This document shows, piece by piece, positions 1-7,200 of a DNA stretch of 7,407 nt. Position 1 is the first letter of the stretch, and each line of letters starts with the position of its first letter. The stretch lies in the NCBI GenBank assembly GCA_002420235.1, contig DIHQ01000115.1, positions 1 to 7,407 of the forward strand, read 5' to 3'. Source of the DNA: Flavobacteriales bacterium UBA5692. GTDB taxonomy: Bacteria > Bacteroidota > Bacteroidia > Flavobacteriales_D > Sanyastnellaceae. A program made the translations under genes and the position numbers. The notes beneath the pieces are model-generated. The model worked only from the letters and a program-made list of their open reading frames with translations, was not told where the DNA came from and ran no database searches.

Positions 1-912
1 AACAGAGTCTTGAGCAGCATCATAAGCAGCGAGCGCTGCATCAGCTGCATCGCTTGCAAGTTCATTTGCATCAACATCCGCTTGAATAGTAGCATCAGCA
101 GATGCACCAGCAACAGACTCTGCAGCGTCAGCTGCAGCATTCGCCGCAAGATCTGCATAAGCTTGTGCAACAACTACAGCACTAACAGAATCTTGAGCGG
201 CGTCGTAAGCAGCTAGTGCCTCAAGGGCCGCATTACCTTCGGCAAATGCCGCTGCAGCCGCAAGATCTTGTGCAGCATCATAAGCAGCACTTGCAGCTTC
301 AGCTGCACTCACAACTGCGTCCAAAGCCATATCAGCACCAACCATGGATGCGTCCGCATCTATGTGAGAGGCGCCGTCATATCCTGGATGAGCAGGAACG
401 TTGTCCACAGATCCTATGGTTGAAGTCTCGAATCCCAATTCAGCGGCAGCAGCAGCGATGCGGAATTCATTATCACCAACATCTGACCCTAGAGCAGCGT
501 CGGCCGCATCACTAGCGAGTTCATTGGCGTCAACGTCACCTTGAATGGCAGCATCAGCAGATGCGCCCGCGGCTGATTCAGAAGCGTCAGCTGCGGCATT
601 AGCTGCCAAATCTGCATATGCTTGTGCAACAACAACAGCGCTGACAGAGTCTTGAGCAGCATCGTAAGCAACTAGATCCGCAATGGCTGCATCAGCAGCA
701 GCCTCATTCGCATCAACGTCAGCTTGAATGACGGCATCAGCAGATGCCCCAGCGGCTGATTCAGCGGCGTCGGCAGCGGCATTCGCTCCGAGTGCTTCGT
801 AAGCTGCAGCAATGGCCTCTTCTGCGGCTGCGTCTTGAGCTGCATCATAGGCTGCGAGCGCAGCATCAGCAGCATCGCTCGCAACTTCATTTGCGTCAAC
901 ATCGGCTTGGAT
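1..912 (-). repeat. In-frame 183-bp (61-residue) repeat array within the exported protein gene
   Basis: Reading leftward, unit 1 is 912-730 (residues 320-380), unit 2 is 729-547 (381-441), unit 3 is 546-88 (442-594, carrying an extra 276 bp), and unit 4 starts at 87 and runs off the window. Each unit has IQ(A/G)DVDANE, then ASDAADAAL or a variant, (A/V)AYDAAQD, a Tyr-containing helix, then NAAADA.ES.AGASADA. Unit 1 has 30 alanines and 13 acidic residues among 61, with no basic residue. Similar IQADVD.NE-type repeats occur, as I recall, in long fibre-like proteins of marine bacteria and phages. The array may continue past base 1. Confidence 0.88.
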
Positions 913-1869
913 AGCTGCGTCTGCGCCATCAACATAAGGTTGAGTGGCCGCTTGCTCTCCGTTGATAGAAAGGTCAGCGAGCGTCGCTGAGCCATCTACA
1001 TTTAATGTACCATCAATGTCCAAAGAAGATTCTGAGCCAAGGGCACGGCCTTCAAAGAAAGTCATTTGCTCAACTTGAGCTGCCTCAGCAATCATATCTT
1101 CGAAGTCGGCATTATTAGAGCTCAGATAGTTGAACAGGCCTGTAGCGGCACTGAAGACGCCGGTGATATCCAAATCACCAGTTACTGTCAAATCGTTGAC
1201 AGTAATACCATCAGCCCCAACCGAAATAACTGACAACAGATCGCCAAGATCGGCGGTGTTGGCAGCGACATTGGATTGCAAAACTGAGATGTCTCCGTCG
1301 TTGTCTTGAATCAAGCCCAACAGATAAGCATCTTGATTTACACTTTCAGTGGTTGCATCAGACAAGTCAGAAGCCACATCCGAAATTGCGCCTGAAAGAT
1401 CAGAAGCCAATTCCGAAACGTCGCCTTCCAACGCGTCAAGTTGCGACTGGAGTGCAGCAATCTCGTCTTCTTGCCCGTTCAGTGCATACATAGCAATTGG
1501 AACAGCCTCGACGTCTACGTCTCCAAAGGAGGCGTATCCGGCTCCAGCATCCACTTCTATTCCGAAGTGCAAGCCGGCAGCTGACCAGTCAACATCACTT
1601 AATGCTTCATAGCCGGGTGTCACCGCGCCGTCACCAAAAGTGAGGGCAAGGTTACCGAATTGATTGGTTAATACGCTGGCGTGAGTTTCTTGCCACAAGA
1701 CTGCGTCGTCGTCCCCATAAAGGGTAACACGCACATCGAGTTCGGCGTCCGCCAGTGGATCGCCGTCGGCATCACGAGCAACCGCCTGATAGGCGATGCC
1801 AGGGTCCTGAGCTTGCAGGACCGTTAAAGCTCCGAATAGACAGAGCAGGGAGAGGAAAAGTGTTCGCAT
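1..1869 (-). CDS. Exported Ala/Asp-rich repeat protein, tail-fibre/adhesin-like (3' end outside window)
   Basis: The minus-strand frame from the ATG at 1869-1867 stays open for 623 codons to the window edge, so the C-terminus is missing. Residues 1-20 form a signal peptide: Arg2, a hydrophobic core, then LQA with likely cleavage after Ala20. Cys10 lacks a proper lipobox, so a lipoprotein is unlikely. Residues about 22-130 (starting DPGIAYQAVARDADG, ending near VPIAMYAL) resemble the N-terminal domain of many secreted Bacteroidota tail-fibre or collagen-like proteins. Residues about 136-175 look like a coiled coil. Residues about 215-305 carry short beta-type motifs (LTVTGDLDITG, LDIDGTLNVDG). 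From residue 320 onward come 61-residue alanine-rich repeats beginning IQADVDANE. The visible sequence has no lysine, five arginines and many acidic residues. A surface fibre or adhesin role is inferred from architecture; no enzymatic motif is visible. The anchoring or secretion domain would be in the missing part. I am sure of the reading frame and signal peptide, and less sure of function. Confidence 0.85.
   Translation of the reverse strand, partial: MRTLFLSLLCLFGALTVLQAQDPGIAYQAVARDADGDPLADAELDVRVTLYGDDDAVLWQETHASVLTNQFGNLALTFGDGAVTPGYEALSDVDWSAAGLHFGIEVDAGAGYASFGDVDVEAVPIAMYALNGQEDEIAALQSQLDALEGDVSELASDLSGAISDVASDLSDATTESVNQDAYLLGLIQDNDGDISVLQSNVAANTADLGDLLSVISVGADGITVNDLTVTGDLDITGVFSAATGLFNYLSSNNADFEDMIAEAAQVEQMTFFEGRALGSESSLDIDGTLNVDGSATLADLSINGEQAATQPYVDGADAAIQADVDANEVASDAADAALAAYDAAQDAAAEEAIAAAYEALGANAAADAAESAAGASADAVIQADVDANEAAADAAIADLVAYDAAQDSVSAVVVAQAYADLAANAAADASESAAGASADAAIQGDVDANELASDAADAALGSDVGDNEFRIAAAAAELGFETSTIGSVDNVPAHPGYDGASHIDADASMVGADMALDAVVSAAEAASAAYDAAQDLAAAAAFAEGNAALEALAAYDAAQDSVSAVVVAQAYADLAANAAADAAESVAGASADATIQADVDANELASDAADAALAAYDAAQDSV
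214..489 (-). other. 276-bp (92-residue) interruption inside repeat unit 3
   Basis: Unit 3 matches the others up to Leu460 and resumes at Ala553. The 92 residues between (461-552) are extra and keep the frame. The first half (about 461-505) is much less alanine-rich and includes GDNEFRI, GFETSTIGSVDN and HPGYDGASHID, so it may form a small separate fold. The second half returns to alanine-rich sequence and has an additional AAYDAAQD at 528-535, 25 residues before the regular copy at 553-560. It could be an inserted module or the remnant of a longer original repeat. No inverted ends or target duplication suggest a mobile element. Confidence 0.6.
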
Positions 1870-1898
1870 CACTTTATCTTGGTTAAGATTTCAGAGTT

Positions 1899-1933
1899 CG
1901 AATATACGAGAAAAATCTCGATTAATCATCAAA
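1899..1933 (-). promoter_or_regulatory. Candidate Bacteroidota-type promoter for the exported protein gene
   Basis: On the minus strand, TTTG at 1933-1930 is followed after 23 bp by TATATTCG at 1906-1899. The Bacteroidota consensus is TTTG or TTG at about -33 and TAnnTTTG at about -7, so the second box has one mismatch and the spacing is at the long end of the accepted range. Transcription would begin a few bases downstream, giving a leader of roughly 20-25 nt before the ATG at 1869. No Shine-Dalgarno sequence is seen before that ATG, which is normal in this phylum. The match is suggestive only. Confidence 0.3.
1907..1920. promoter_or_regulatory. Small inverted repeat in the divergent intergenic region
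   Basis: CGAGA, four A residues, then TCTCG make a perfect 5-bp inverted repeat. It falls between the two boxes of the candidate leftward promoter and about 17 bp before the rightward ATG at 1937. It could be a repressor site affecting either gene, or chance. As a terminator it is unlikely: the stem is short and it sits between divergent starts. Confidence 0.25.
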
Positions 1934-1936
1934 CCA

Positions 1937-2311
1937 ATGCGACAAATTTCCTTTAACCGTCGGTCAAATCGAATTTTGTACAACATTACGATTAGCCTTG
2001 AAGCCCGGATTTTCCCGGAATGGCTGGCTTTCATGAAAGAAAATCACATTCCAAAAGTTTTTGAGACAGGCTGTTTTTCAGGGTATAAAATTTGTAGAAT
2101 AATCGACGAATCAACCAAAAATTACTCTGTATCGCTTCAATATTTTGCAGTCAATGAAGAAAAATTCAGATTGTACTCAAAGGAGTTTGCTCCGTCCTTG
2201 CAAATGGAATATTCAGCTCGATTTGGTTCCAATGCTCCCGCTTTTACAACCGTTCTTCATGCATTGGAAGAGGGCGAAATCGCTTCCGAAATTGAGCCTT
2301 CCAAGAATTAA
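1937..2311 (+). CDS. DUF4286 family protein
   Basis: This 124-residue protein resembles the small DUF4286 family, which is largely confined to Bacteroidota and has no assigned biochemical role. Matching features are ILYNIT at 13-18, a following W29 and M33, HIP at 37-39, a central SLQYF strand, and FAPSLQ at 84-89 followed by RF at 95-96. It has no signal peptide or membrane segment and should be cytoplasmic. Family members usually begin MILYN..., so the first 12 residues are extra if the ATG at 1937 is used. An alternative is the TTG at 1976 (Leu14) or the preceding ATT at 1973. I kept the ATG because no other ATG fits. The C-terminal tail after about residue 110 also seems longer than usual. 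It ends 18 bp before rsmA, a pairing often seen in Bacteroidota. The gene is clearly AT-richer than its neighbours: about 34% GC over 2041-2220 by hand count. Confidence 0.75.
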   Translation: MRQISFNRRSNRILYNITISLEARIFPEWLAFMKENHIPKVFETGCFSGYKICRIIDESTKNYSVSLQYFAVNEEKFRLYSKEFAPSLQMEYSARFGSNAPAFTTVLHALEEGEIASEIEPSKN

Positions 2312-2329
2312 ATACTCATCCTGCGCGAG

Positions 2330-3121
2330 ATGATTACCAAATCAAAAAGAGTGAAAGCTAAAAAACACCTCGGCCAGCACTTTCTTATAGATTCAGCCAT
2401 CGCTGAAAGCATTGCAGCAGCTGTGCAAACGAATGATGAAGAGGCCCTCATCTTAGAGATTGGCCCGGGAACCGGCGCCCTAACGCGGCCATTGGTTCGG
2501 CGGTTTGGACAGAGGGTGCTTGCTCTCGACGTTGACGAGGAGAGCGTGATTTTTTTACGGCAGCAAGAATGGATTCAAAAAGGGTCTGTTCACCAAGGCG
2601 ATTTTTTACTCTTTCCGCTTGAAGAACTGGTTTCTCGGGGTCCGCTCGTTGTAGCCGGTAATTTTCCCTACAACATCAGTTCGCAAATTCTCTTCAAATT
2701 CCTCGATTTACGGGAGAGCGGCTTGGAACTTGTGGGAATGTTTCAAAAGGAAGTTGCCGAACGGGTGTGTGCAAGTCACGGATCCAAGACTTACGGTATT
2801 CTCAGCGTGCTGATTCAAGTTTACTACGATGCTGAATACCTCTTCACCGTCCCGCCACATGTGTTCAATCCACCACCAAAAGTGCACAGCGGGGTGCTGC
2901 GATTGAAGCGGCGAGCGGAATGGCCTGAGAATTTAGAATACGCTGCACTCAAACGCCTCACTAAGGCGGCATTCAACCAACGGCGAAAAACCCTGCGAAA
3001 TTCCCTTCGGGCCGGCGGATTCGACATCGATGGAATTGATGCCGAAATCCTAAAGTTGCGCCCCGAGCAACTCCCTCCACTGGCATTCGTTAAATTGACG
3101 CGCCAGCTGACCGGACAGTAA
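2330..3121 (+). CDS. rsmA: 16S rRNA (adenine1518-N6/adenine1519-N6)-dimethyltransferase RsmA (KsgA)
   Basis: RsmA uses S-adenosylmethionine to dimethylate two adjacent adenines in the 3' terminal hairpin of 16S rRNA during late 30S subunit maturation in the cytoplasm. The 263 residues are full family length. Visible motifs are KKHLGQHFL at 11-19, the SAM-binding EIGPGTG at 43-49, the acidic end of strand 2 (LALDVDEES) at about 64-72, GDF at 90-92, and the catalytic NFPY at 111-114 (N-[LF]-P-Y of N6-adenine methylases). Further on are VPPHVFNPPPKVHS at 174-187, FNQRRKTLRNSL at 215-226 in the small C-terminal domain, and RPEQLPPLAF at 244-253. The ATG at 2330 places the KKHLGQHFL motif at the expected distance. 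GTG at 2351 is a possible alternative. No strong ribosome binding site is seen, and the gene probably shares a transcript with the DUF4286-like gene. All key residues are present. Confidence 0.97.
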   Translation: MITKSKRVKAKKHLGQHFLIDSAIAESIAAAVQTNDEEALILEIGPGTGALTRPLVRRFGQRVLALDVDEESVIFLRQQEWIQKGSVHQGDFLLFPLEELVSRGPLVVAGNFPYNISSQILFKFLDLRESGLELVGMFQKEVAERVCASHGSKTYGILSVLIQVYYDAEYLFTVPPHVFNPPPKVHSGVLRLKRRAEWPENLEYAALKRLTKAAFNQRRKTLRNSLRAGGFDIDGIDAEILKLRPEQLPPLAFVKLTRQLTGQ

Positions 3122-3145
3122 AGGCCAATCCCATCTATCTTGGCA

Positions 3146-3171
3146 GTGGTTTTGCAATGAACAAAATCCAC
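3146..3171 (+). promoter_or_regulatory. Hairpin just upstream of the fbp start
   Basis: GTGGTTTTG (3146-3154) can pair with CAAAATCCAC (3162-3171), giving nine base pairs with one bulged T at 3167 and a 7-nt CAATGAA loop. It ends two bases before the fbp ATG at 3174, so it would cover the ribosome landing region. An out-of-frame ATG at 3157 lies in the loop. There is no T-run after it, so it is not an intrinsic terminator. A role in controlling fbp translation is possible but unproven. Confidence 0.35.
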
Positions 3172-3173
3172 CC

Positions 3174-4178
3174 ATGTCGAAAGCGATTACCCTCCAAGAA
3201 TTCATCATGGATACGCAGGCGAAATTCCCCTTTGTATCCGGACAGCTCACCCGATTACTCACCGACATCGGTGTTGCGGCTAAAATTGTCAACCACCAGG
3301 TCAATCGGGCTGGACTCGCCGGAATCCTAGGCACATCCGGCACCCTCAACACACACGATGAAGACCAGCAAAAGCTTGATGTCTTCGCCGACCGTACCTT
3401 CATGCGCATCCTTACTGCCGGCAAATCCGTCGCAGGCATCGGGTCCGAAGAACAAGAAAATTACACCCTGTGTGGCGACAAAGGGCGACAGGGGAAGTAC
3501 GTCGTTATGATTGATCCCCTCGATGGGAGCTCGAATATTGATGTCAATGTCTCCATCGGGACCATTTTCAGTATTTACCGCCGTATATCACCATTAGGTG
3601 AACCTTTGCGGGACGAAGATTTCATGCAACCGGGATCAGACCAAGTGGTAGCAGGGTACATCCACTACGGATCATCCACCATGCTCGTCTACACGACCGG
3701 CAGCGGCGTCAATGGATTTACTTTGGACCCCGCCGTCGGCGAATTTTTCCTCTCCCATTCAAAAATGACCTTCCCCAAATCCGGTATGATTTATTCCATC
3801 AACGATGCACTCCTAGAGTCCTCGCCAGAGGCCGTGAAGCGATTCATTATTGGATGCCGGGAGGCTACGGGAACGGGGCTCAAGGCCCGATACATCGGCA
3901 GCTTGGTAACCGATTTCCACCGCAACCTCATCAAAGGAGGCATCTATCTCTACCCCAGCACCACCTCCAATGCTCAGGGGAAACTGCGGCTGACATACGA
4001 ATGCAACCCGCTCGCATTTATTGCTCAACAAGCAGGTGGAACCGCCGAAGACAACAACGGAGCCATTTTGACCAAACAACCGAGACAATTGCACGAAAGG
4101 TCGCCTTTTTATGTGGGGAGCGTACACATGGTCCAAGGACTGCGCTCGTATTGGCTCGACACCGAAAAGACGGGCTAA
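3174..4178 (+). CDS. fbp: Class I fructose-1,6-bisphosphatase
   Basis: The enzyme hydrolyses fructose 1,6-bisphosphate to fructose 6-phosphate and phosphate, the committed step of gluconeogenesis, and needs Mg2+. The 334 residues match the usual class I length. Visible sites are the metal-binding acidic pair in GSEEQE (Glu92, Glu93), the DPLDGSSNID motif at 114-123, the sugar-phosphate region ARYIGSLVTDFHR at 238-250 with GGIYLYP at 255-261, and the family signature GKLRLTYECNPLA at 269-281 with metal ligand Glu276. No signal peptide is present, so it is cytoplasmic. The ATG at 3174 is preferred because the protein starts near the family N-terminus; the ATG at 3157 is in another frame. The gene begins 52 bp after rsmA, with a hairpin in the gap, and ends 25 bp before mfd. 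It is GC-richer than the DUF4286-like gene upstream. Regulation by AMP cannot be judged from this reading. Confidence 0.97.
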   Translation: MSKAITLQEFIMDTQAKFPFVSGQLTRLLTDIGVAAKIVNHQVNRAGLAGILGTSGTLNTHDEDQQKLDVFADRTFMRILTAGKSVAGIGSEEQENYTLCGDKGRQGKYVVMIDPLDGSSNIDVNVSIGTIFSIYRRISPLGEPLRDEDFMQPGSDQVVAGYIHYGSSTMLVYTTGSGVNGFTLDPAVGEFFLSHSKMTFPKSGMIYSINDALLESSPEAVKRFIIGCREATGTGLKARYIGSLVTDFHRNLIKGGIYLYPSTTSNAQGKLRLTYECNPLAFIAQQAGGTAEDNNGAILTKQPRQLHERSPFYVGSVHMVQGLRSYWLDTEKTG

Positions 4179-4188
4179 ATTTGCCCGT
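4170..4188 (+). other. Short hairpin over the fbp stop codon
   Basis: ACGGGC (4170-4175) pairs with GCCCGT (4183-4188) around a 7-nt loop that contains the fbp TAA. The stem has six pairs and five of them are G-C or C-G. What follows (TGATAGCTT) has no T-run, so this is at best a weak terminator, pause or processing site between fbp and mfd. In-frame TGA and TAG codons at 4189-4194 also block any upstream start for mfd. Confidence 0.35.
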
Positions 4189-4203
4189 TGATAGCTTGCA
4201 CCA

Positions 4204-7200
4204 ATGCGCGTTGATGACCTCTTAAATTTTTACCGAGCCGACCAACGGGCTCAACTGCTAAATGGCTGCTGGGAAAAAGATGGGTCAAAAGCTGAACTAA
4301 AAGGGATTGTCGGGTCAGCACCTGCCTTACTGGCTGCAGCCATCTTGAGTCCAAACAAAGGCACAACCGACGAATTCAATCTTCGCGATGCTCCGAGTCA
4401 CTTGTTCATCCTTGACGATAAGGAATCAGCCGCATACTTCCTGAATGACCTTCAGCAGCTCATTGGCGGCACGCATAATATTCTGTTCTTCCCTCGATCA
4501 GCACGTGTGCCGTACCAAGAGGAAGTCACCGAAAACGCGAACATCGCGATGCGCGCCGAGGTCCTCAACGAGATCAATCGTCATGGAAAAGGCCTGGCCA
4601 TCGTCACCTTTAGTGAAGCCATTGCTGAACAGGTCATCAGTAAACGCGAGTTATCCGAACAAACGTTCGCCCTCGCCTTAGGTGAGAAATACACCTTGGA
4701 CTTTCTCGATGAGGTGTTCATCGAGTACGGCTTCAGCAAGGTTGATTTTGTTTACGAGCCAGGGCAATATGCGGTACGTGGTGGCATTGTAGACGTCTTC
4801 TCTTACTCATTTGATCACCCATACCGTATCGAATTTTTCGGGGATGAAATAGACTCCATCCGGAAGTTTGATCCCATTTCACAACTAAGCGTAAACAAGA
4901 TGACCCGCGCCGTAGTGGTGCCCAATATCGGCGACCGGAGCCTCCACGAGTCCGTCGAGCCTCTGTTTAACTTCATTCCAGGCGATACACGCATCTGGAT
5001 GGCCGATGCGAAACGCACGGAGCGGCACTTAAAAGAAGCAAAGGAACGTGCCGAAAGCGCCTTTGAACGGGTATCTGATGCCCTGAAGTTCACCCCTCCA
5101 GATGCACTGTACATAAACTCGGAACAACTGGAGTCACTTTTGACCCCCTTCCACGTGGTGGAGTTTAATGGCGGCACATCATTCCCGGACCGGCTAGTCA
5201 TCGATTGGGACATGATTCCGCAACCCAGCTTCAATAAAAATTTTGACCTGATTACCTCGAATTTACAAGCCAACCATCGCCAAGGTTACCACAACGTCAT
5301 CGTTGCCGGACAAGCCACACAAATTGAACGACTACACGACATCTTCGCCGATCGTGAAACTGAAGTGCCCCATCATCCGATTCCTATCGAACTCAGCCAA
5401 GGTTTTGTAGATAAGCAAATCAAGTTACTCGTCTATACCGACCATCAGCTTTTTGAACGCTACCATCGTTTCCGCCTTAAAGAGGGATTCAAAAAAAGCA
5501 AACAGGCCCTTACGCTGAAGGAGCTTTCGGCCCTTCAACCCGGAGATTACGTGGTGCACATAGACCATGGCATCGGCCAGTTCGGAGGATTACAGAAAAT
5601 CGATGTGAATGGAAAGGAGCAGGAAGCGATTCGGCTGAGCTACCGTGGTGGAGACGTCTTGTATGTCAACATACATTCTCTTCACCGCATATCGAAGTAC
5701 TCTTCGAAGGAAGGCTCGGAACCAAAAATCAGCAAGCTTGGAACCGGAACGTGGGCCGCAACTAAAGCCAAAACCAAATCACGGGTCAAAGAACTAGCCT
5801 TTGATTTATTGAAGTTATATGCCAAGAGAAAATCATCAAAAGGATTCGCATTTTCTCCAGACAATTACATGCTGCACGAACTCGAGGCCAGTTTCATGTT
5901 CGAGGAAACCCCTGATCAGCGGGCTGCTATTCACGCCGTAAAAAAAGACATGGAACGCTCTACACCCATGGACCGTCTTATTTGCGGTGATGTGGGCTTT
6001 GGAAAAACCGAGGTCGCGATTCGCGCTGCTTTTAAAGCCGCGGCCGACGGGAAGCAGGTTGCGGTCCTCGTTCCTACAACGATTTTATCCATGCAACACT
6101 ACCGTAGCTTCAGCCGACGGCTTCGCGATTTCCCTGTTACGGTGGATTACATCAACCGCTTCAAATCCGGCAAGAAGCTTACCGAAACCTTCAAGAAATT
6201 GAAGGCCGGCCAGGTCGATATTCTAATTGGGACACATGCTCTAGTGGGTAAGAGGGTGGAGTTCAAAGACTTGGGACTGCTCATCATCGACGAAGAACAA
6301 AAGTTTGGCGTAGCAGTCAAAGACAAACTCAAAACCATACGTGCAGACGTCGATACCTTAACCCTGACGGCCACACCTATTCCGCGAACGCTACAATTCA
6401 GCCTTATGGGTGCCCGGGATTTAAGCACCATTGCCACTCCGCCGCCCAATCGCCAGCCCGTGGAGACCGCCCTTTCTCCGTTCAACGAAGAAGTCATCAG
6501 GGATGCTGTTTCTTACGAAATCAGTCGCGGAGGTCAGGTGTATTTCGTAAACAACCGCGTGAAAAACATACAAGAAGTAGCCGGCATGATTTCTCGGCTC
6601 GTTCCTGACGCTCGAATCGGCATTGGTCACGGAAAGATGACGGGACAGCAGCTTGAGGACGTCATGGCACGTTTCATTGACGGAGCCTTCGACGTACTGA
6701 TAGCGACCACCATCATCGAATCAGGCATCGACATCAGCAATGCCAATACGATGATCATAAATGACGCTCATCAGTTTGGACTCAGCGACCTACACCAACT
6801 TCGTGGACGGGTCGGTCGCTCAAATAAAAAAGCCTTTTGCTACCTCTTATCGCCACCCCTAAGTCTGCTGCCAGATGAAAGCCGAAAGCGCCTACAAGCA
6901 ATCGAACAATTCAGCGACTTGGGCAGTGGGATCCAAATCGCCATGCGCGACCTTGACATCCGTGGCGCGGGAGACTTATTGGGGGGCGAGCAAAGCGGAT
7001 TCATCTCAGAATTAGGCTTTGACATGTACCAAAAAATCTTATCAGAGGCCATCCAAGAACTCAAGCAGGAATCGTTTGCTGAGTTATTTGAAGAGGAGAA
7101 TAAAGCCAGCCATCGGTTTGTCAGCGAAGCCGCCATTGAAACCGATTTCCAGCTCATGATTCCGGACCACTATGTTTCGGATATTCCAGAGCGAATTTCC

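Noticed and set aside
1..912. Possible CRISPR array or mobile repeat
   Set aside because: The repeats are long (183 bp), contiguous, in frame and coding, with no unique spacers of regular length and no direct-repeat identity at the DNA level.
10..995. Open reading frames on both strands in other frames of the repeat region
   Set aside because: They are by-products of alanine- and aspartate-rich codons read in the wrong frame. Only the minus-strand frame from 1869 has a signal peptide, a recognisable domain and repeats conserved as protein.
1349..1612. Plus-strand 87-codon open frame
   Set aside because: It lies antisense within the N-terminal domain of the exported protein and is serine/alanine-biased in the way expected for an antisense shadow.
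3136..3143. TATCTTGG as a -7 promoter box before fbp
   Set aside because: It matches TAnnTTTG at all but one position, but no TTTG or TTG lies at a suitable distance upstream. The same octamer also occurs at 1875-1882 with no partner, so it is likely chance.
2824..3439. Minus-strand open frames over the ends of rsmA and fbp
   Set aside because: They are fully antisense to well-supported genes and show no recognisable domain.
4170..4194. Intrinsic terminator between fbp and mfd
   Set aside because: The six-pair stem is not followed by a T-run and mfd begins only 25 bp after fbp, so full termination here is unlikely.
4815..5273. Minus-strand 152-codon open frame inside mfd
   Set aside because: It is antisense to conserved Mfd sequence, with no start context or motif to support it.
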